The notes under the pieces are model-generated. The model had not been told where the DNA came from and did not search any database. It saw only the letters and a list, made by a program, of their open reading frames with translations. From Pisolithus tinctorius (lineage: Eukaryota > Basidiomycota > Agaricomycetes > Boletales > Pisolithaceae), in the NCBI GenBank assembly GCA_024663395.1, contig JANFAH010000004.1, forward strand, positions 992,001 to 1,056,000: 64,000 nt of DNA. The letters are read 5' to 3'. Below are positions 10,573-24,366 of the stretch, piece by piece; positions within the stretch are counted from its first letter, which is position 1, and every line of letters begins with the position of its first letter. The position numbers and the translations under genes were made by a program.

Positions 10573-13500
10573 TTAATAAGTCAGCTCAACGTCCCCCTCA
10601 GCAACCAGGTCCATGTCGTGGTAGCTGACTTTCTTTCCCGCAGCAGCTCGAGGATCCTCCTTGGCATCGGGCGGCGGTGGGGGTGGTGGCCCACCGCTCA
10701 TACCCTGACGCCGACCACCCTTTCTATGGCCGCTTTCTAGTGGTGCATCCATTGTCACAGCAGGCTTGGGCGGCAGGCCGGCACCAGCAGGCAATGTGAT
10801 CTCCGAGGTCTGCTGGTCGAATCCCATTGCATAGCCGCTGATACGATCACTCAGGCGACGTGCTGTCATAACCTCTTCCCTTCGAGGAGGTACGGGAGGG
10901 AAAGCAGCAGCTGGTCCGTACTGGTAGCCATAATGGTCCCAATAGCCAGCGTTTACATAAGGAGGCGGCGGAACATAGGTCGGAGGATGAACACCGTAAT
11001 ATGAATTGGGTCGCCCATAATCCGGAGGATAAACGGTTGGTCCCTGAATGCCATAAGCTTGTGGGGGAGCTTGATTGTTACCAGTCGCGGGAGGAGGATG
11101 TGCAAAAGGTTGAATTCGGTGAGGATCAAGAGCGAAGTTGTTGAAGTACGGAACCTGGCAACATCTCAATCCAAACGAATATATAAGTCAGCTGCCTTAC
11201 CTCATCTAATTGCCTGACAAGTTCAGGGTGCTTATTCGCGATGTGCTTCTCCACAAACGAAGTTGCCTTAAAAAGCTTTTGGCAAGTCTTACACCGGAAA
11301 CGGCCCTCATCTTCCTGTTTAATATAGGGCTCCACAGCTTTCGAAAGCTCACTGTGGACTGAAGTCAAGGGAAGGGAATTCGCATGAGATCGAGCAAACG
11401 CACTCATCAAAGCTCTTCCCGCCGTAGTCGCGCGGATCAACACCAGCCCTGTTGATCAGAAGAGCAATCTTCGAGTCGAACCATTCCAGCCAGCGTTCAT
11501 CTATGGCATCGTCGTCGTGAAGCAACTACCACTAATGCAGGTTCGGAACCACACATACCATTCCTCTTCCAATCTCTATTCTCAGGCGGCCTCGCATTCG
11601 CTGTATCAGTTTCTTTCTCATCATCTTTCTTTTCCTTCTCCACTTCAATCGCTTTAACCTCCTCAAGCGTGGACTTCGACAGGGGTTTCCTCACGTGCTT
11701 CAGGCACTTACGCTGCAATTCTTCAGCATGATCGGTGACAACAGCGCAATAATAGCACGTGTGGTATGCTGCGCGGAGATAGGCAAGATACAAATCCAAA
11801 GAAATTACCGGCTGCACACAAGGTAAGTGTGCAATCCGGACACGAACAAGTGGCAGTGTCCTTTACCTTTTTCGCCTCTATGGTCTTTTCATCGACGCCC
11901 TGTTCGCGTAAGTCCGCCAATATTTTCTCAATCCTCCGCTCCACAGCCTGTGATCCACCTTCTTTGGGCTCTGGATCGTCCTCATTGCCTGCATGCGCAT
12001 CCCCTATCGGCACCTGTTCTGACACACCATCCCCATTTGTATCCATGCCGTCGCCACCTGCAGAGGACGGAGAAGACTTCCGGAGAGCAGCAGCCTCATC
12101 TTCCAATATGGACGCCAAAACCTTCGCATTCGCGAGGTCCTTCTCAATCCGATCCGGCTTGCCGGCGACTTCCGGCACATAACGGACACGATTGACAAAG
12201 GGTTTCGTGTTGTGTGTGACGTGTAGCTTAAACCCCTCGATCTGCAGTGGCTCTTTAACAATCGAATCACATCAGCCTTCCAATATGGACCTACCTTCTT
12301 ATCTGTCAACTCATTCATGACGGCCGTCATATCTGCATCGTCACGGAACCTGATCCAGCCTGCCCGATAGAAATTTCGTTTCTGAAGTGGATCACCCAAA
12401 GCTAGATACATGAAACCCGGAATTTTGTTACAAGCCTGTGCAATGCTATAAGAAGGGAGGGCGGCTTGTCGAAAAGTTGATACGACATACCTCCTCAAGT
12501 TTGAGCCGCCCAATGTCTGGGGGAATAGTACGGATCATGACTTGATTCCCCTCAGGTAGCACAGATATCTCTTCACCACGATTACCCCGCCTGTTGTCGA
12601 CGAATCCCTTCCCATTCACCTCTGCGCGGTTAGCCTCGTGGTCACCACCGTCCTCTTCAGCATCCATATTGAACTGCATGTCATCATCCGCTGCATTCTT
12701 CGCTTCCTCCGGCGCTGTGCCATCACCAAGGCCGCCAGAGGTGTTGCCCTCTTTGGCTACAGGCAACTCCGATTCAGATTCATTGAGATCGGGGTCATAC
12801 TTCCCAGCCTCCAGGTCATGAAGGAATGAGTCCTGCTTGCCCTTCCAGCCCTCCTTCCTAACGCGACGACGCAGCGCGACAAACTCGGGTGAAGGGTCAT
12901 ACTTCTCTGCAAACCAGGGAGACTTCCGGTGATGATCGAACATAGTTTGCAACTACAGTACAAACACGGCGGCTCAGCCTCATGCATGACAATGGTGGAA
13001 ACGACACTGATATGAATGGCAACAAATAAGAACTACTGACCTGGTTAGCAAAAAACTCCTTCTTGTATTTTTCCCACCGCGAGCGTATACCATTTCGTGG
13101 CTTAGAACCGTCACCGGCCTCTTGTTCGGCAGCCTTGTCCAAGGTATCTTCCTCCTGGGCCTGTTGGGAGAAGTAGTACCTAAACCACTCTGCATATTGT
13201 TTCAGAGTGGCAGGGTGGTCCATCGAACGAGGGTCTGGAGGAGCTCTCCTCGACGGAGGGTAGGGCGCAGGAGGGAATTGTGCACGGGGAGGTGACCTGT
13301 AGCCATAGGAACGATTGTGAGCATCTGTAGAGAGTCGACATCAGTACACGTATCACCAAAAGACACGGTTGTTACGATACCATAGTCATCGCCGTAACGA
13401 GGCCGAGGGTCATAGCGCTCACGGTCGTAAGGAGACATTGAACGACGACGTTTTCGAGCTGAAGCAAGTCAGACGAAAGCATAGGGAAGACGAAAGGGCC

Positions 13501-13750
13501 ACGCACTGTCGTCGGATGGAGGAGGACTGCGACTACGACCTCGGCGAGCATAGTCGTAAGTAGCACGGTCCCTGTCATACTCGTTCCAAGCTCTGTCCCT
13601 CTCGAGCGGATCCCATGCACCTCCACGGTGGTCCTGAAAATAGACCGGGTCTGGGTATGGAGGGCGCGACACGTATGCACCTCTGGGGGGTGAGCGGGAG
13701 CGGGAACGCCGAGGCGGGAGAGGGTAAGAGGGGGCAGACCAAGAGGACAT
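10573..13750 (-). CDS. ars2: ARS2/SERRATE nuclear RNA-processing scaffold
   Basis: The exons read in family order. An Arg/Ser/Pro-rich N-terminus starts at ATG 13750 (RRSRSRSPP, RGRSRSPPPSDD). The SERRATE/Ars2 N-terminal domain follows (LKQYAEWFRYYF, WFAEKYDP), then an acidic linker, then an RRM-like middle domain (MIRTIPPDIGRLKLEEV, FYRAGWIRFRDD). A single C2H2 finger (FRCKTCQKLFK ... KHIANKH) leads into PYFNNFALDP, and the tail is Pro/Gly/Tyr-rich and ends at 10573. In animals and plants this protein links the nuclear cap-binding complex to RNA export, turnover and small-RNA processing. Introns are short and numerous, and a few exon edges are approximate. The next recognised gene on the same strand is an NCBP3-like cap-binding protein, which fits a shared role. 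Confidence 0.88.
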
Positions 13751-16433
13751 GAACGGGTCTCTAAGTTAAGACGAATAAAGAACTGAGAGAGAAATCAGAG
13801 ACGATATTCCACATATGCAGGGGATGGGTGAGAGAATGAGATAAGAGGTAGTAACAAGTAATATTCTTGGCTGAGCATGATGATGGGAGAACAAACAGAC
13901 CTCTTGGATCGTCGCGCACACAGCTACGTTTTGAGGCCGGCCAGATACTCTCTGACCCAACCGTTGCTGGAACAAATGGCGCGCGCAGGCAACAAAACCA
14001 CTGCCTTGTCGCTTCGACGCTGGTTCCGCTTTCACGCTCCGCTTCAATCCATCCGACAGAACACGTGACACGACATCTAAGAGATGGCCCGTGCACTCAT
14101 CCAGCGACCCCCTCGACGTTCTGGACTCAGGCTGATTACGTGTAACTCCCGTCTGTCACATTCATAGCGTTAGTGCCAAATGGATATCACAATCATCCTC
14201 GCGTTCCATGCGTTGCGCAGGCATCCTGCTCCCGGGGTGCGAGCAGCGTAATCATTTCGCTTCAAAGATCTAGTACTTGCCGATCGCCCAGGCAAAGAAA
14301 AAAAAGTATCTTTTCGTGCTGTGTAGCAGTCCGAACGAGACAGGCATTTTTGGTCTGGTCTACGCCCGTGGAATGGGTCCTGGCACGAAACCGACTGCGC
14401 AGGAAAATTGAGTAGCATGGCTCCGCAGCGAGACATGAATTCGAGGGTCAAGGGTTTTCCAAACGGACACCCGTCGACTACAGGCGTTCCAGTTGACCCT
14501 CTCGGTTTGCACCACGGAGCGTCAGGAAACTTTACAGAACAAGTATCCGTGGCGCCGACCTACTGGCCCAATAGCATCGCCCCACCCGTGAGTAGCGGGC
14601 TCTATGAATCTTTCACGACGCAGTCTCTAGCATGGAAACGCTTCTGAGACTTTCGGAGAATGTGTTAATTGACTCCCGTCAGCTACTCCATGCAGCATTA
14701 CGCAGTGGTACTCGACGGGATTATCACGGTACGTGTCGTTCATCCCCTGTGGCAGGAAGCGCTACAGGAGTACCGTACGGCAACGAGCTCAGCCTCAGGT
14801 GCGTTTCGTGACATACGTTGTCCCGTTCTTCTCTCAGGATGTATATGAATATGTATAGATGTCGTGGGATTGATTCATCTACGTTATCTGCTGCCTCGCA
14901 TTTCCAACGAGATGATGGCACTCGCTCGGTGATCTAAATACATATGCCTTTCCGCACTGCTGAAATACCACCCAAGGGCGAGAACAGTCTTCGCATCGAC
15001 AGGCAGTGCCAGTACCATGAGGGCTTGGTACCTAAATGGTACCCACCCAGTTACTGTTTTCGTCTGAGCCACGCTCTGAGCAGCAAGTCCCTGCAGCTCT
15101 GCGCGAATATCTCGTTAAAGAATTCAAGCCACAATGCTTTCTCAATGTGCACATCACGGGCGACTGGCGATAGTGGCGTCTAAAAAATACACGGTCCACA
15201 AGTACCGCTGTTCTCAGCACCCCTGAATATTCATGGGATATCGATGAGTGATGAGTGAAGCTGCAAGTTTAGTGAACACGCCGATGGCACGAACCTGGAG
15301 GTCCTCCTCCTAAGGTAACCCTCAACAATGACTGCAGAACCTTGGACAAAAACTCAACGGCCCGAAGAACCTGTGGTTCACTGCGGACGCTAGCACGCTG
15401 TGCACCCGATCACACCCATCCCCGGACGGAAAACGAAGAGCTGGAAGAGAGGTCTGGTCCCCTCGCGTATGTGCAAAAGAAGGAAAGAGCTCTTCCCTTC
15501 TCCATTACGAAGCTGACGGACAATTGCGCAACGGGACTGTTTATTACTGGTTTCCATCGATCGAACTGGCAGTGACGATGACTTACTGGGGCTGGGTTAG
15601 AAAGTCCAAGTATCTGGCTCCTCTTATGTTTCCGTTTCATACGCGTGATCGCGCCTTGACACCGTTGGATTAACAGAAGACCTACCTTGCAAATGCCGTA
15701 CGTTAGTAGATCCACACCTTTCGCCTGGCACCATGTATGTAAACAATTACTTAGATGTTTATGGGCATTCGTGCACCACCTCAACTTGCTTGAGCTGCGC
15801 AGGATCTCGATCCATTAGGAGGGTGGGGTATGCGGTCACCGACGGACTACAGGGCGGTCAGTCTCTTCCAACGGGATGGTCCTTTTGTTTGTGGCACCCC
15901 GGATCGTAGGATGGATCACCCGTAGCCACTCATTGGCACCGATCAGCGAGACGGTGGATATGTGGATGTCGGGCCTACCGGGGTGTGGCGCATCATTTAT
16001 CAAAATGAGGGCAGAGACATTCCAGTCTGACCCGGGTGGTCGTCAACTCTTCACGATCTTGCGCCGTTAGAATGTACCACTCGGTCCTCACCGGTAGAGG
16101 GCTGGCACACCATCGTTCCGCACACGCAAGATCATCTGCCGTACCACCTGCTCATCGCAGCATCGCTCCAAGTCGCGTGTCGATGCACATAGCTGATCAG
16201 TCGTGGACGACGATGCCAGAACAGGTGCTTCGCGGATAAGAGCACAAGATAATGACGCCCAATTAGTCTGAATGGAGATATGTATCTGTCGATCAGTAAC
16301 TGCTAAGTTACGATGGTGGCCAACGAAGTCTCGAAATACAGCAATACAGTAGATTATCACAACGCTCTGCGCGACTGCCGAATCCACTATCAGCTGTTGC
16401 AAAACGAGTAGAAAGAACAGGTCGTGCACACCT
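13751..16433. other. 2.7 kb gene-free interval
   Basis: I find no supportable gene between ARS2 and the NCBP3-like gene. Open frames such as + 14408-14647 and - 15410-15784 lack motifs, are not extended by neighbouring exons and have no family resemblance I know. The left end must carry the ARS2 promoter. The size is unusual beside the 100-400 base spacers in the rest of this half of the window, so an unrecognised short gene or a non-coding RNA is possible. Confidence 0.45.
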
Positions 16434-17621
16434 CTAGTCTTTCTCGTTGAGGAATGCATCAAGTTCGTCATCGAGATCCTGACGCGTCTTACGCGGTCGG
16501 TTATCCCTCCGGCCTCTTCCCCTTGGCTCCCTCCTCTCTTCCCCAACATGCGTCCACCTGTCGCCTGGACTAAGCCTACTACCTAAGGCACCGTCCCAAC
16601 GCCCACGGCGTTTTACAGAAATTCGATCTTTGAGGTCTCCATTCTGACCTGCATGCTCACCATTTCGCTCGTTAATATAATCGGATCGCATCTTCGAGGG
16701 TGGCGGGGAATGTGACGATCGTCTATCCTTTCCGAGGTACGCATCCAGCTCAGCGTCAAGTTTTGACACATCTACCTCCACATCTCCTCTTCTTTTCTTG
16801 AGAGGTCCATCACCTTCCTTCCCCGCTGTCGGGCCATACTTCTTGTAGAATTGACTCTCCCTTTTAGCGCCCTTTTTCTTGATGTCATCATTCCTTGCCC
16901 ATCTCATTCTGATGATACCCTTAAGCCCTTCCCCCTTTCCAAGACTACGGTTTATCCTCTCCTCCGGCGGCCACATCGTTATTGGAATTGGCTTGGCAGT
17001 CACGAAACCATCCATATCGATGTCTTCTGCGAGTAATTTCCGCAACTGTCGATGAGCAGATCGTGCCTGCGCCTGGGACTCGAAAACAAGGATACAGCTA
17101 TTGTCGTTTATCCATTCGAGGGCCAAGGGTTGCGCGTCAAAGTGCGTTGCATACGCAAATATGCGAGCAGTGGGGAGGTGAGATATTGGTGTTCCAGTGA
17201 GGAAAAGCGCATTCCCTCTCAAATCCTGCGTGTCTGTTCACAACAGTCAGAAGATAATATAGAAGGGTAAAACCTACGCCTACGACGTGCCTTCGTCCAT
17301 GTCAACGTCATCATCGTCCTCATCCGGCCCAGAATGTTTCCGCTTCGTTGATGAAGAAGACCTGCAGCATCAGGCTGCTGTCCTCCAAGGCCCACACTGG
17401 GCAGGTTATATTCAGCGCACCTTCGCCGTTCTTGTCTGAACCGAATCGGAAATGAGGTAGACCTTGGTGGCCCCGATACGATTCAGCAACGCCGCCTGCC
17501 CAGTTGGTGCAGATTCGGCGGGTGGTTCTTGCTGTGAGACCTGCTCCTCGTAAGGGACAGAGTCATCATAAGACAACGTAACAGTTTCTTCGTAGGAGAC
17601 TCCTTCCGGGATGTTGTCCAT
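16434..17621 (-). CDS. NCBP3-like nuclear cap-binding protein
   Basis: Exon 1 starts at ATG 17621 and reads GQAALLNRIGATKVYLISDS. A second exon near 17290-17340 encodes KRKHSGPDEDDDDVDMDEG. The long last exon (17222-16434) starts LRGNALFLTGTPISHLPTARI and contains ALEWINDNSCILVFES, the RRM-like core shared with human NCBP3 (C17orf85), which binds capped RNA together with NCBP1 and ARS2. A conserved tract MRWARNDDIKKKGAKRESQFYKKYG follows. The C-terminus is Arg-rich and has two short related acidic motifs, LDAELDAYLGKD and LDDELDAFLNEKD, like those in other mRNA-export factors. The exon 2 to exon 3 junction is not clean: I found only weak canonical solutions. Identification is from motifs, not from a search. 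Confidence 0.72.
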
Positions 17622-17788
17622 CTTGATTCCTGTGTCTTTGGCAGTTGGTTGTTACGAGTATTCAGTGAGCGTTTTTGAAGAAACAAATCACACGTTGTGT
17701 AGAGTGCACGTGACACGCTCAATACGCTCGCTATTATGATTTTGTTTGGAGTTCAAGTTTGAATTTGAAGTATCCCTGTCACTGCAAC
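17622..17788. promoter_or_regulatory. bidirectional promoter, NCBP3-like / KRR1
   Basis: Only 167 bases separate the two divergent start codons, so both genes must draw on this stretch. It contains a perfect CACGTG E-box at 17707-17712, a typical basic helix-loop-helix site in fungi. No TATA box is obvious. Regulation by the E-box is inference. Confidence 0.5.
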
Positions 17789-19373
<1,585 letters not shown>

Positions 19374-19570
19374 TGATATGCTGTCGGGAATCGCGGAGTA
19401 AACCTACTCGCGGGTATTTGGTATACTTCATTCTATCACCATGTCACTTGACAAGCAATCTAGTGGCATAATTCTTTATTCTTAGTATTGATAAAATGAG
19501 ACCAGCTATTCCAATTCAGCCTGCCCGGTTGAGTTTGCACCCACACATTTTCCCAAAGCTCACAGTCGAA

Positions 19571-21640
19571 TCAAATGTCTTGTCCAGCGAGCCATCTCGA
19601 CACCAAGGCTAAAGCTTCTGCGGGCTTGTCATGAGGGACGTACACAGGACGTTGGCGCAGTAAACGAAGTCCACGGTAATGAAACTACTCATCATATGCC
19701 CAGCTCCAAGGACGCTGGCAAACGTCAGTTTTCCATGCGTCTTCGTTTCCCCAACTCGCTTTCCATCAACCATCCAGGGTCTCCACGGCTCTTTAGCATA
19801 GGTTGAGCGGCCCGACCAATCTAATTTGTCCACCCATCGTTTATTGGCAACCCAGTTGCACTGCCAGTCATATGTACCCGCGTAGATCAGAATCCGGATG
19901 CCTCGTTCCAGGAGTGCCGCGACATAGTCTTGGGTATGGTGTGCCCATTTGTCCAGATGAGACACAAAGTTTCGTCCGACCATACTAGAGCACAGGCTAA
20001 AGTTTCCTGGGCTTTCTGCTCCGAGAATTGTCCGAGTACTGGGTAAATCGAGGAATCGGCGGATTACCTCTTCCTCAGCATAACAAAGGTCTTGGTCTTG
20101 GCACATCTAAAAACACGTGTAAGTCATCCATCCGCCCAACTCCGCGGATAAGCACAACCTTCGAGACATCGTATACATTCTGTCCTTGTGTCATGTCAGC
20201 CGCCAAAACGACGCAGCTCTAGAACATGGTTCCTACCACTGTCCCAGAACGCTGTGCTTAAATGGCTGTCACAAAAAGCAACGGCGGCCTCGCAGTCCAT
20301 ATGGTCAAAGCGGTCGATACAGGATCGGTGCAGTGCTTTGTCGCATCGTGGTAACTGAACAGGAAATACTCAGCAGCGAATGAGAGGTGTGATGAAACAC
20401 CTACTGCTGCCTTGATGCGGACACAGTTGCCGATAGACTGAAAAGGTACGTCCAACGCTGCTGTACCACACTCTATTTCATATCGACCCTCGTACAACCT
20501 GTACGCTCCAAGCTCAGCAGAAACTATTCCCCTACACCCGCCAGACTTACGTCGAAATGTCGGTGACACCGTTGCCAATGAGAACACTTTGAAGGTTAAT
20601 AACGCCACGCCCCTCAGCGATTGCAATGAGGTTCTTATCATATATTTCACTTGCAAAGACCGGGAGGTAGCGTCCCTGAGAACCCATCACATCCTGAGTG
20701 ATATGATACGCTAGCGTGGGACCTACAGCATAGGATTCGCCGGCCAAATGCAAAGGACGATCGGAAAATTCCTTGAAAGTCTCGAAAAAGATGGTCAAGA
20801 AAGCGTAGACATTGCGAGCGGCTTCTTCGGTCGTCTCCACAGTTTCACCGAAATCGGCGTACGAGTACCCAACACCTACGCTGTAACGTACTCAGACCTT
20901 CCTCGTTTATGCGTTCGACTACATTTGGACGTACGGTTGGTCGAGGAAGAATATGTTTGCCTCGTTGTTCCACGAGTACGGGTTCCAGTTCGTACCGTTT
21001 GGAGACCCCCCAGTCGCATCAATGGTACAAGGCCCTTTGAAAGAAGATGGAGCTGCCTTCAATTTAGTCATTCCGAAAGCAACAATCACCTAGTTCGAAT
21101 AAAAGGCCGACCGAGGATGTGCATCCAGGGCCTATATCACGTTTTCACAAACCATTATTCTCGCACCGCAATGCATTGATACCTTACCTCCGTTGATCCA
21201 CATGACGACATCATCTGTAATTTTTGTGCATTAGAAATCGACCGAAGGCTCTACGAAACGCGACAGACCGTGGGCAGGATCCCTCCTGCTTTCAAAGAAA
21301 TAGAAAAACAGGTGTTTGGCACCTCCGTCGATGTCTAAGTACCCAGTGTAAACCCTTGGAAGAGTTCTTGATTACCATGGGGAATCTTGTCGGAGAACGG
21401 AGGGTTGACGTACGAAACAGTCGGATCACAGAATGATGACTTCTTGATGCGGACGGAGTGCTTAGGAAAAGCGGGAAGAGCCAAGGACACAAACGCGCTT
21501 TCCGACTGTATGGAGGAGAGGCTCAATACCGGTCCACCTGTTCCAAGGTCGTGCGAGGTTGTTATATCAAGGGGTCTTTGGGCCAGGCCCTTGGCCACTG
21601 CACCCAAAAGTAACGACGAGAGTATACAGAACAATAACAT
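19571..21640 (-). CDS. vacuolar serine carboxypeptidase (CPY family, S10)
   Basis: A secretory-route exopeptidase that removes C-terminal residues. ATG 21640 opens a signal peptide ([17 protein letters not shown]). The mature part begins near [10 protein letters not shown] could splice the whole gene by eye: [29 protein letters not shown], the nucleophile elbow [21 protein letters not shown], Cys-rich segments, SPGNFS, then [19 protein letters not shown] with the catalytic Asp and SVLGAGHM with the catalytic His. Every intron is GT-AG except the last, which must be AT-AC to give [20 protein letters not shown] and the stop at 19571. No frame is broken, so this is an intact gene. It shares a 245-base promoter region with NOP58. 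Confidence 0.9.
19640..19692 (-). other. putative AT-AC intron in the carboxypeptidase gene
   Basis: On the minus strand the exon ends GGG CAT ATG, the next 53 bases begin ATGAGTAGTT and end GTGTAC, and the reading resumes GTC CCT CAT GAC AAG. This joins AGHM to VPHDKP, the family's catalytic-His motif, with no residue gained or lost. No GT-AG pair gives that junction. A canonical alternative (GTAGTTTC donor, CCCGCAG acceptor) stays in frame but deletes VPHDKPAE and gives GHMMK. The donor is ATGAGT rather than the ATATCCTT of U12 introns, so it would be a major-spliceosome AT-AC intron. Confidence 0.6.
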
Positions 21641-21885
21641 GATCGTAGAGACGACCCAAATTATTCGCCCTCAGTGCGTGTGCTTACTCGGATTATTGTC
21701 GAGGTCTATGTATGTGTATGGCCTTATACGGTGACCGATCACCCCTACACTCGCCCCGACCATTACAGTTGCCTTTTCAGGGACCCACGTGGCTATCAAT
21801 TACCACGGTCGAAAAATCTTGGGAGGATATACTCAACCAGCCAAGCAGCCCAGTCTACCAGTGAGGGACATACTAAACCACCAAA
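21641..21885. promoter_or_regulatory. bidirectional promoter, carboxypeptidase / NOP58
   Basis: The two divergent start codons are 245 bases apart and both transcripts must start here. An A-rich element, CGAAAAATC, lies near 21808-21816, loosely like the rRNA-processing element of yeast ribosome-assembly genes. That resemblance is weak. Confidence 0.4.
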
Positions 21886-24063
21886 ATGCTCGTCTTATAC
21901 GAGACTCCGATGGGCTACTGCCTGTTCAAACTAACAGACGCAGCCAAACTCGAGTCGGCTGATCTCTACAAGGAATTCGAGACTCCAGAGCGAGCGAACA
22001 AACTGTATGTACCACTCGCACATGTGCACTACGATAGCTAAGTCGAGGAACTTATCTTTTTCGTATTGGTGGACAGACTGAAATTGAAAGGACTGCATCG
22101 ATTTACGTCGACGGCGACCGCTGTGGAGGATCTGACAGCTGTTCAGCAGGGCAAGCTCGGCAAGGGTCTTAAAAAGTTCTTGACTGAAGAAGTGGTGGAG
22201 AAAGGGAAGGGGAAAGAATCTTTGGTGGTCGTAGATCCTCACCTAGGTATGGCCATTCCCTCGTCATGCGCGCGTTTTTGACCTGTCTGCAGCACGCTCG
22301 ATATCCAAGAAACTCAGCATCAAGGTGTCCGCACCGTCACCCGTGGAAGACCATAGCGACCTATGGAGAGGTATTCGAAGTCAGATAGCAGCTTTACTTG
22401 ATGGCCTGGACCCAAAAGATCTGGCTACTATGAGTCTAGGTCTCAGCCATTCACTATCACGGTAAGTCGGGCCTATGTAGACTCACCTCACACGACTGAA
22501 CGCGTGGACCAGGTTCAAGCTCAAATTCTCCCCGAACAAGGTGGACACGATGATCGTGCAAGCCATTGCTTTACTCGACGATCTCGACAAGGAGATAAAT
22601 ATCTATGCCATGCGTGTCAAGGTAGGGTGTTTTCCGCACACTTTTCTCTACAACACGCGAACTAGTTTCCGGGCGTTCTCCTCAGGAATGGTATGGTTGG
22701 CACTTCCCCGAACTTGCAAAAATAATCAACGACAACATCGCGTACGCCAGAGTTGTGCGCGCCATGGGTAAGAATCCACTAGTTTTTGCCTTGTTCTCAA
22801 TGCCCTCTCACACTACTCTAGGTTTCCGCACAGATGCAGCCACCACCTCATTCGAGAAAATCCTTCCAGAAGATTTAGAAGCAGTCGTCAAAGCAGCCGC
22901 TGAAATTTCTATGGGTACCGAAATATCCGACAGTGATATTCAACACATACACGCTCTATGTGACCAGATCATCGCCATATCCACCTACCGAGCCCAGTTG
23001 GCGGAGTACTTGCGAAATCGGATGAATGCTATCGCCCCGAACCTAACCACTCTTGTCGGCGATCTCGTTGGAGCACGACTAATTGCTCACGCTGGTAGTT
23101 TGTTGAACCTTGCAAAGTTCCCGGCCAGTACTGTACAAATCCTTGGTGCGGAAAAGGCTTTGTTCCGCGCGTTGAAGACCAAGCATGATACACCGAAGTA
23201 CGGTATCATATACCATGTACGCCCACGCCTACATGTAATTTCGTGGTGGAAAACTGAACACAGCCCAGGCATCACTAGTTGGCCAAGCACCACCAAAACT
23301 CAAGGGCAAGGTCTGTGAAAATGTGTCTCTTTCACTTCCACAACTAACCTCCTTCCAAGATGGCCCGCATGGTGGCGACTAAAACCGCACTTTCAATACG
23401 TGTCGACGCACTGACAGATGCAGATGGCAAGTCGGAAGAGCACGCGCCCTCCGTGGGCCTCGAAAGCCGCTCTAAACTGGAATCTCGACTGCGTGCACTC
23501 GAGTATCAGTTAGACGGGTCGGGCGTACGACGATTCGCAGATGGGAATAACAAGAACCAGCAACGGTTCTCCATGAAGGGCGACACACAGACCTATAATA
23601 CAGCCGCAGATGCGGTTGACCTTGTTCCTTCACAACGGGAGCCGTTGGAGGCGGCCATGAAGGCAGTGTTGGATGTCAAGGAAGAGAAGCGGAAGGCGAA
23701 AGAGGGCAAGAAAGCAAAACAGAAGGCTGAGAAGGAAGAGCCATTTGCAGAAACGGAGGTTATTGCCGACGGCATGGATGTAGATGGGCACCCGAAGGAG
23801 AGTAAGAAGGATAAGAAGCGTAAACGGAGAGAGAGCGAAGTTAATGGACAGGCTGACACCGACCAGCCCAGTGTACGTCCTTGCCATTGGGGTTTCCAGC
23901 GAAGTATTGACGCATGACTTTGTAGGGGGAACCTGCTGAGACAGAGGAAGAGCGCAAGGCAAAGAAGAAGGCACGCAAAGCCGAGAAGAAGGCTGCAGAG
24001 GCCGCTTCTGCCACTGTCGACGGTGAAGCTCCAAAAAAGAAAAAGAAGAAGAGCGAGGCTTAA
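21886..24063 (+). CDS. nop58: NOP58, box C/D snoRNP core protein
   Basis: A nucleolar core protein of box C/D snoRNPs, which guide 2'-O-methylation and pre-rRNA cleavage. It opens [16 protein letters not shown] and then, across introns, [20 protein letters not shown]. The coiled-coil and Nop domain follow: [96 protein letters not shown] and [14 protein letters not shown]. The C-terminus is the usual Lys/Glu-rich tail, with a run of KKKKKK just before the stop at 24061. The family length and order are normal. It is divergent from the carboxypeptidase gene and converges on the EAF-like gene. Confidence 0.95.
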
Positions 24064-24366
24064 GCTCCACCGGCTTCTGCAGTCGACACATCTGTTGGCT
24101 CGTGTACATCAGGTTGCATATGTTCTCAATACCATGTCGAACATTGTCCTTGCATATTCGGTCACATCTGAAGCCCTTCTGACTGCGCAACGACCGACTT
24201 TAACACGCGGTGAATGCTCAAAATTGTGTTGAACATGGTTACTACATACTCAGCGACTACGTATGTACATTGAGAGACGTATAATACACACGAGGTATAA
24301 AACATATTGGAATACGGGTGTGATCGACAGGATTATGCAGGCGCCAGCAATCCACGAGATGTACGA
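24064..24366. other. convergent 3' spacer, NOP58 / EAF-like
   Basis: About 300 bases between the stops of two convergent genes. It should hold both 3' UTRs and polyadenylation sites. The A/T-rich stretch at 24270-24320 (ATAATACACACG, ATAAAACATATT) is a plausible 3'-end signal. No gene is seen. Confidence 0.45.

Noticed and set aside
15410..15784. A minus-strand frame of 124 codons in the 13.8-16.4 kb gap
   Set aside because: No motif, no neighbouring exons and an atypical composition. It could be a gene but cannot be supported.
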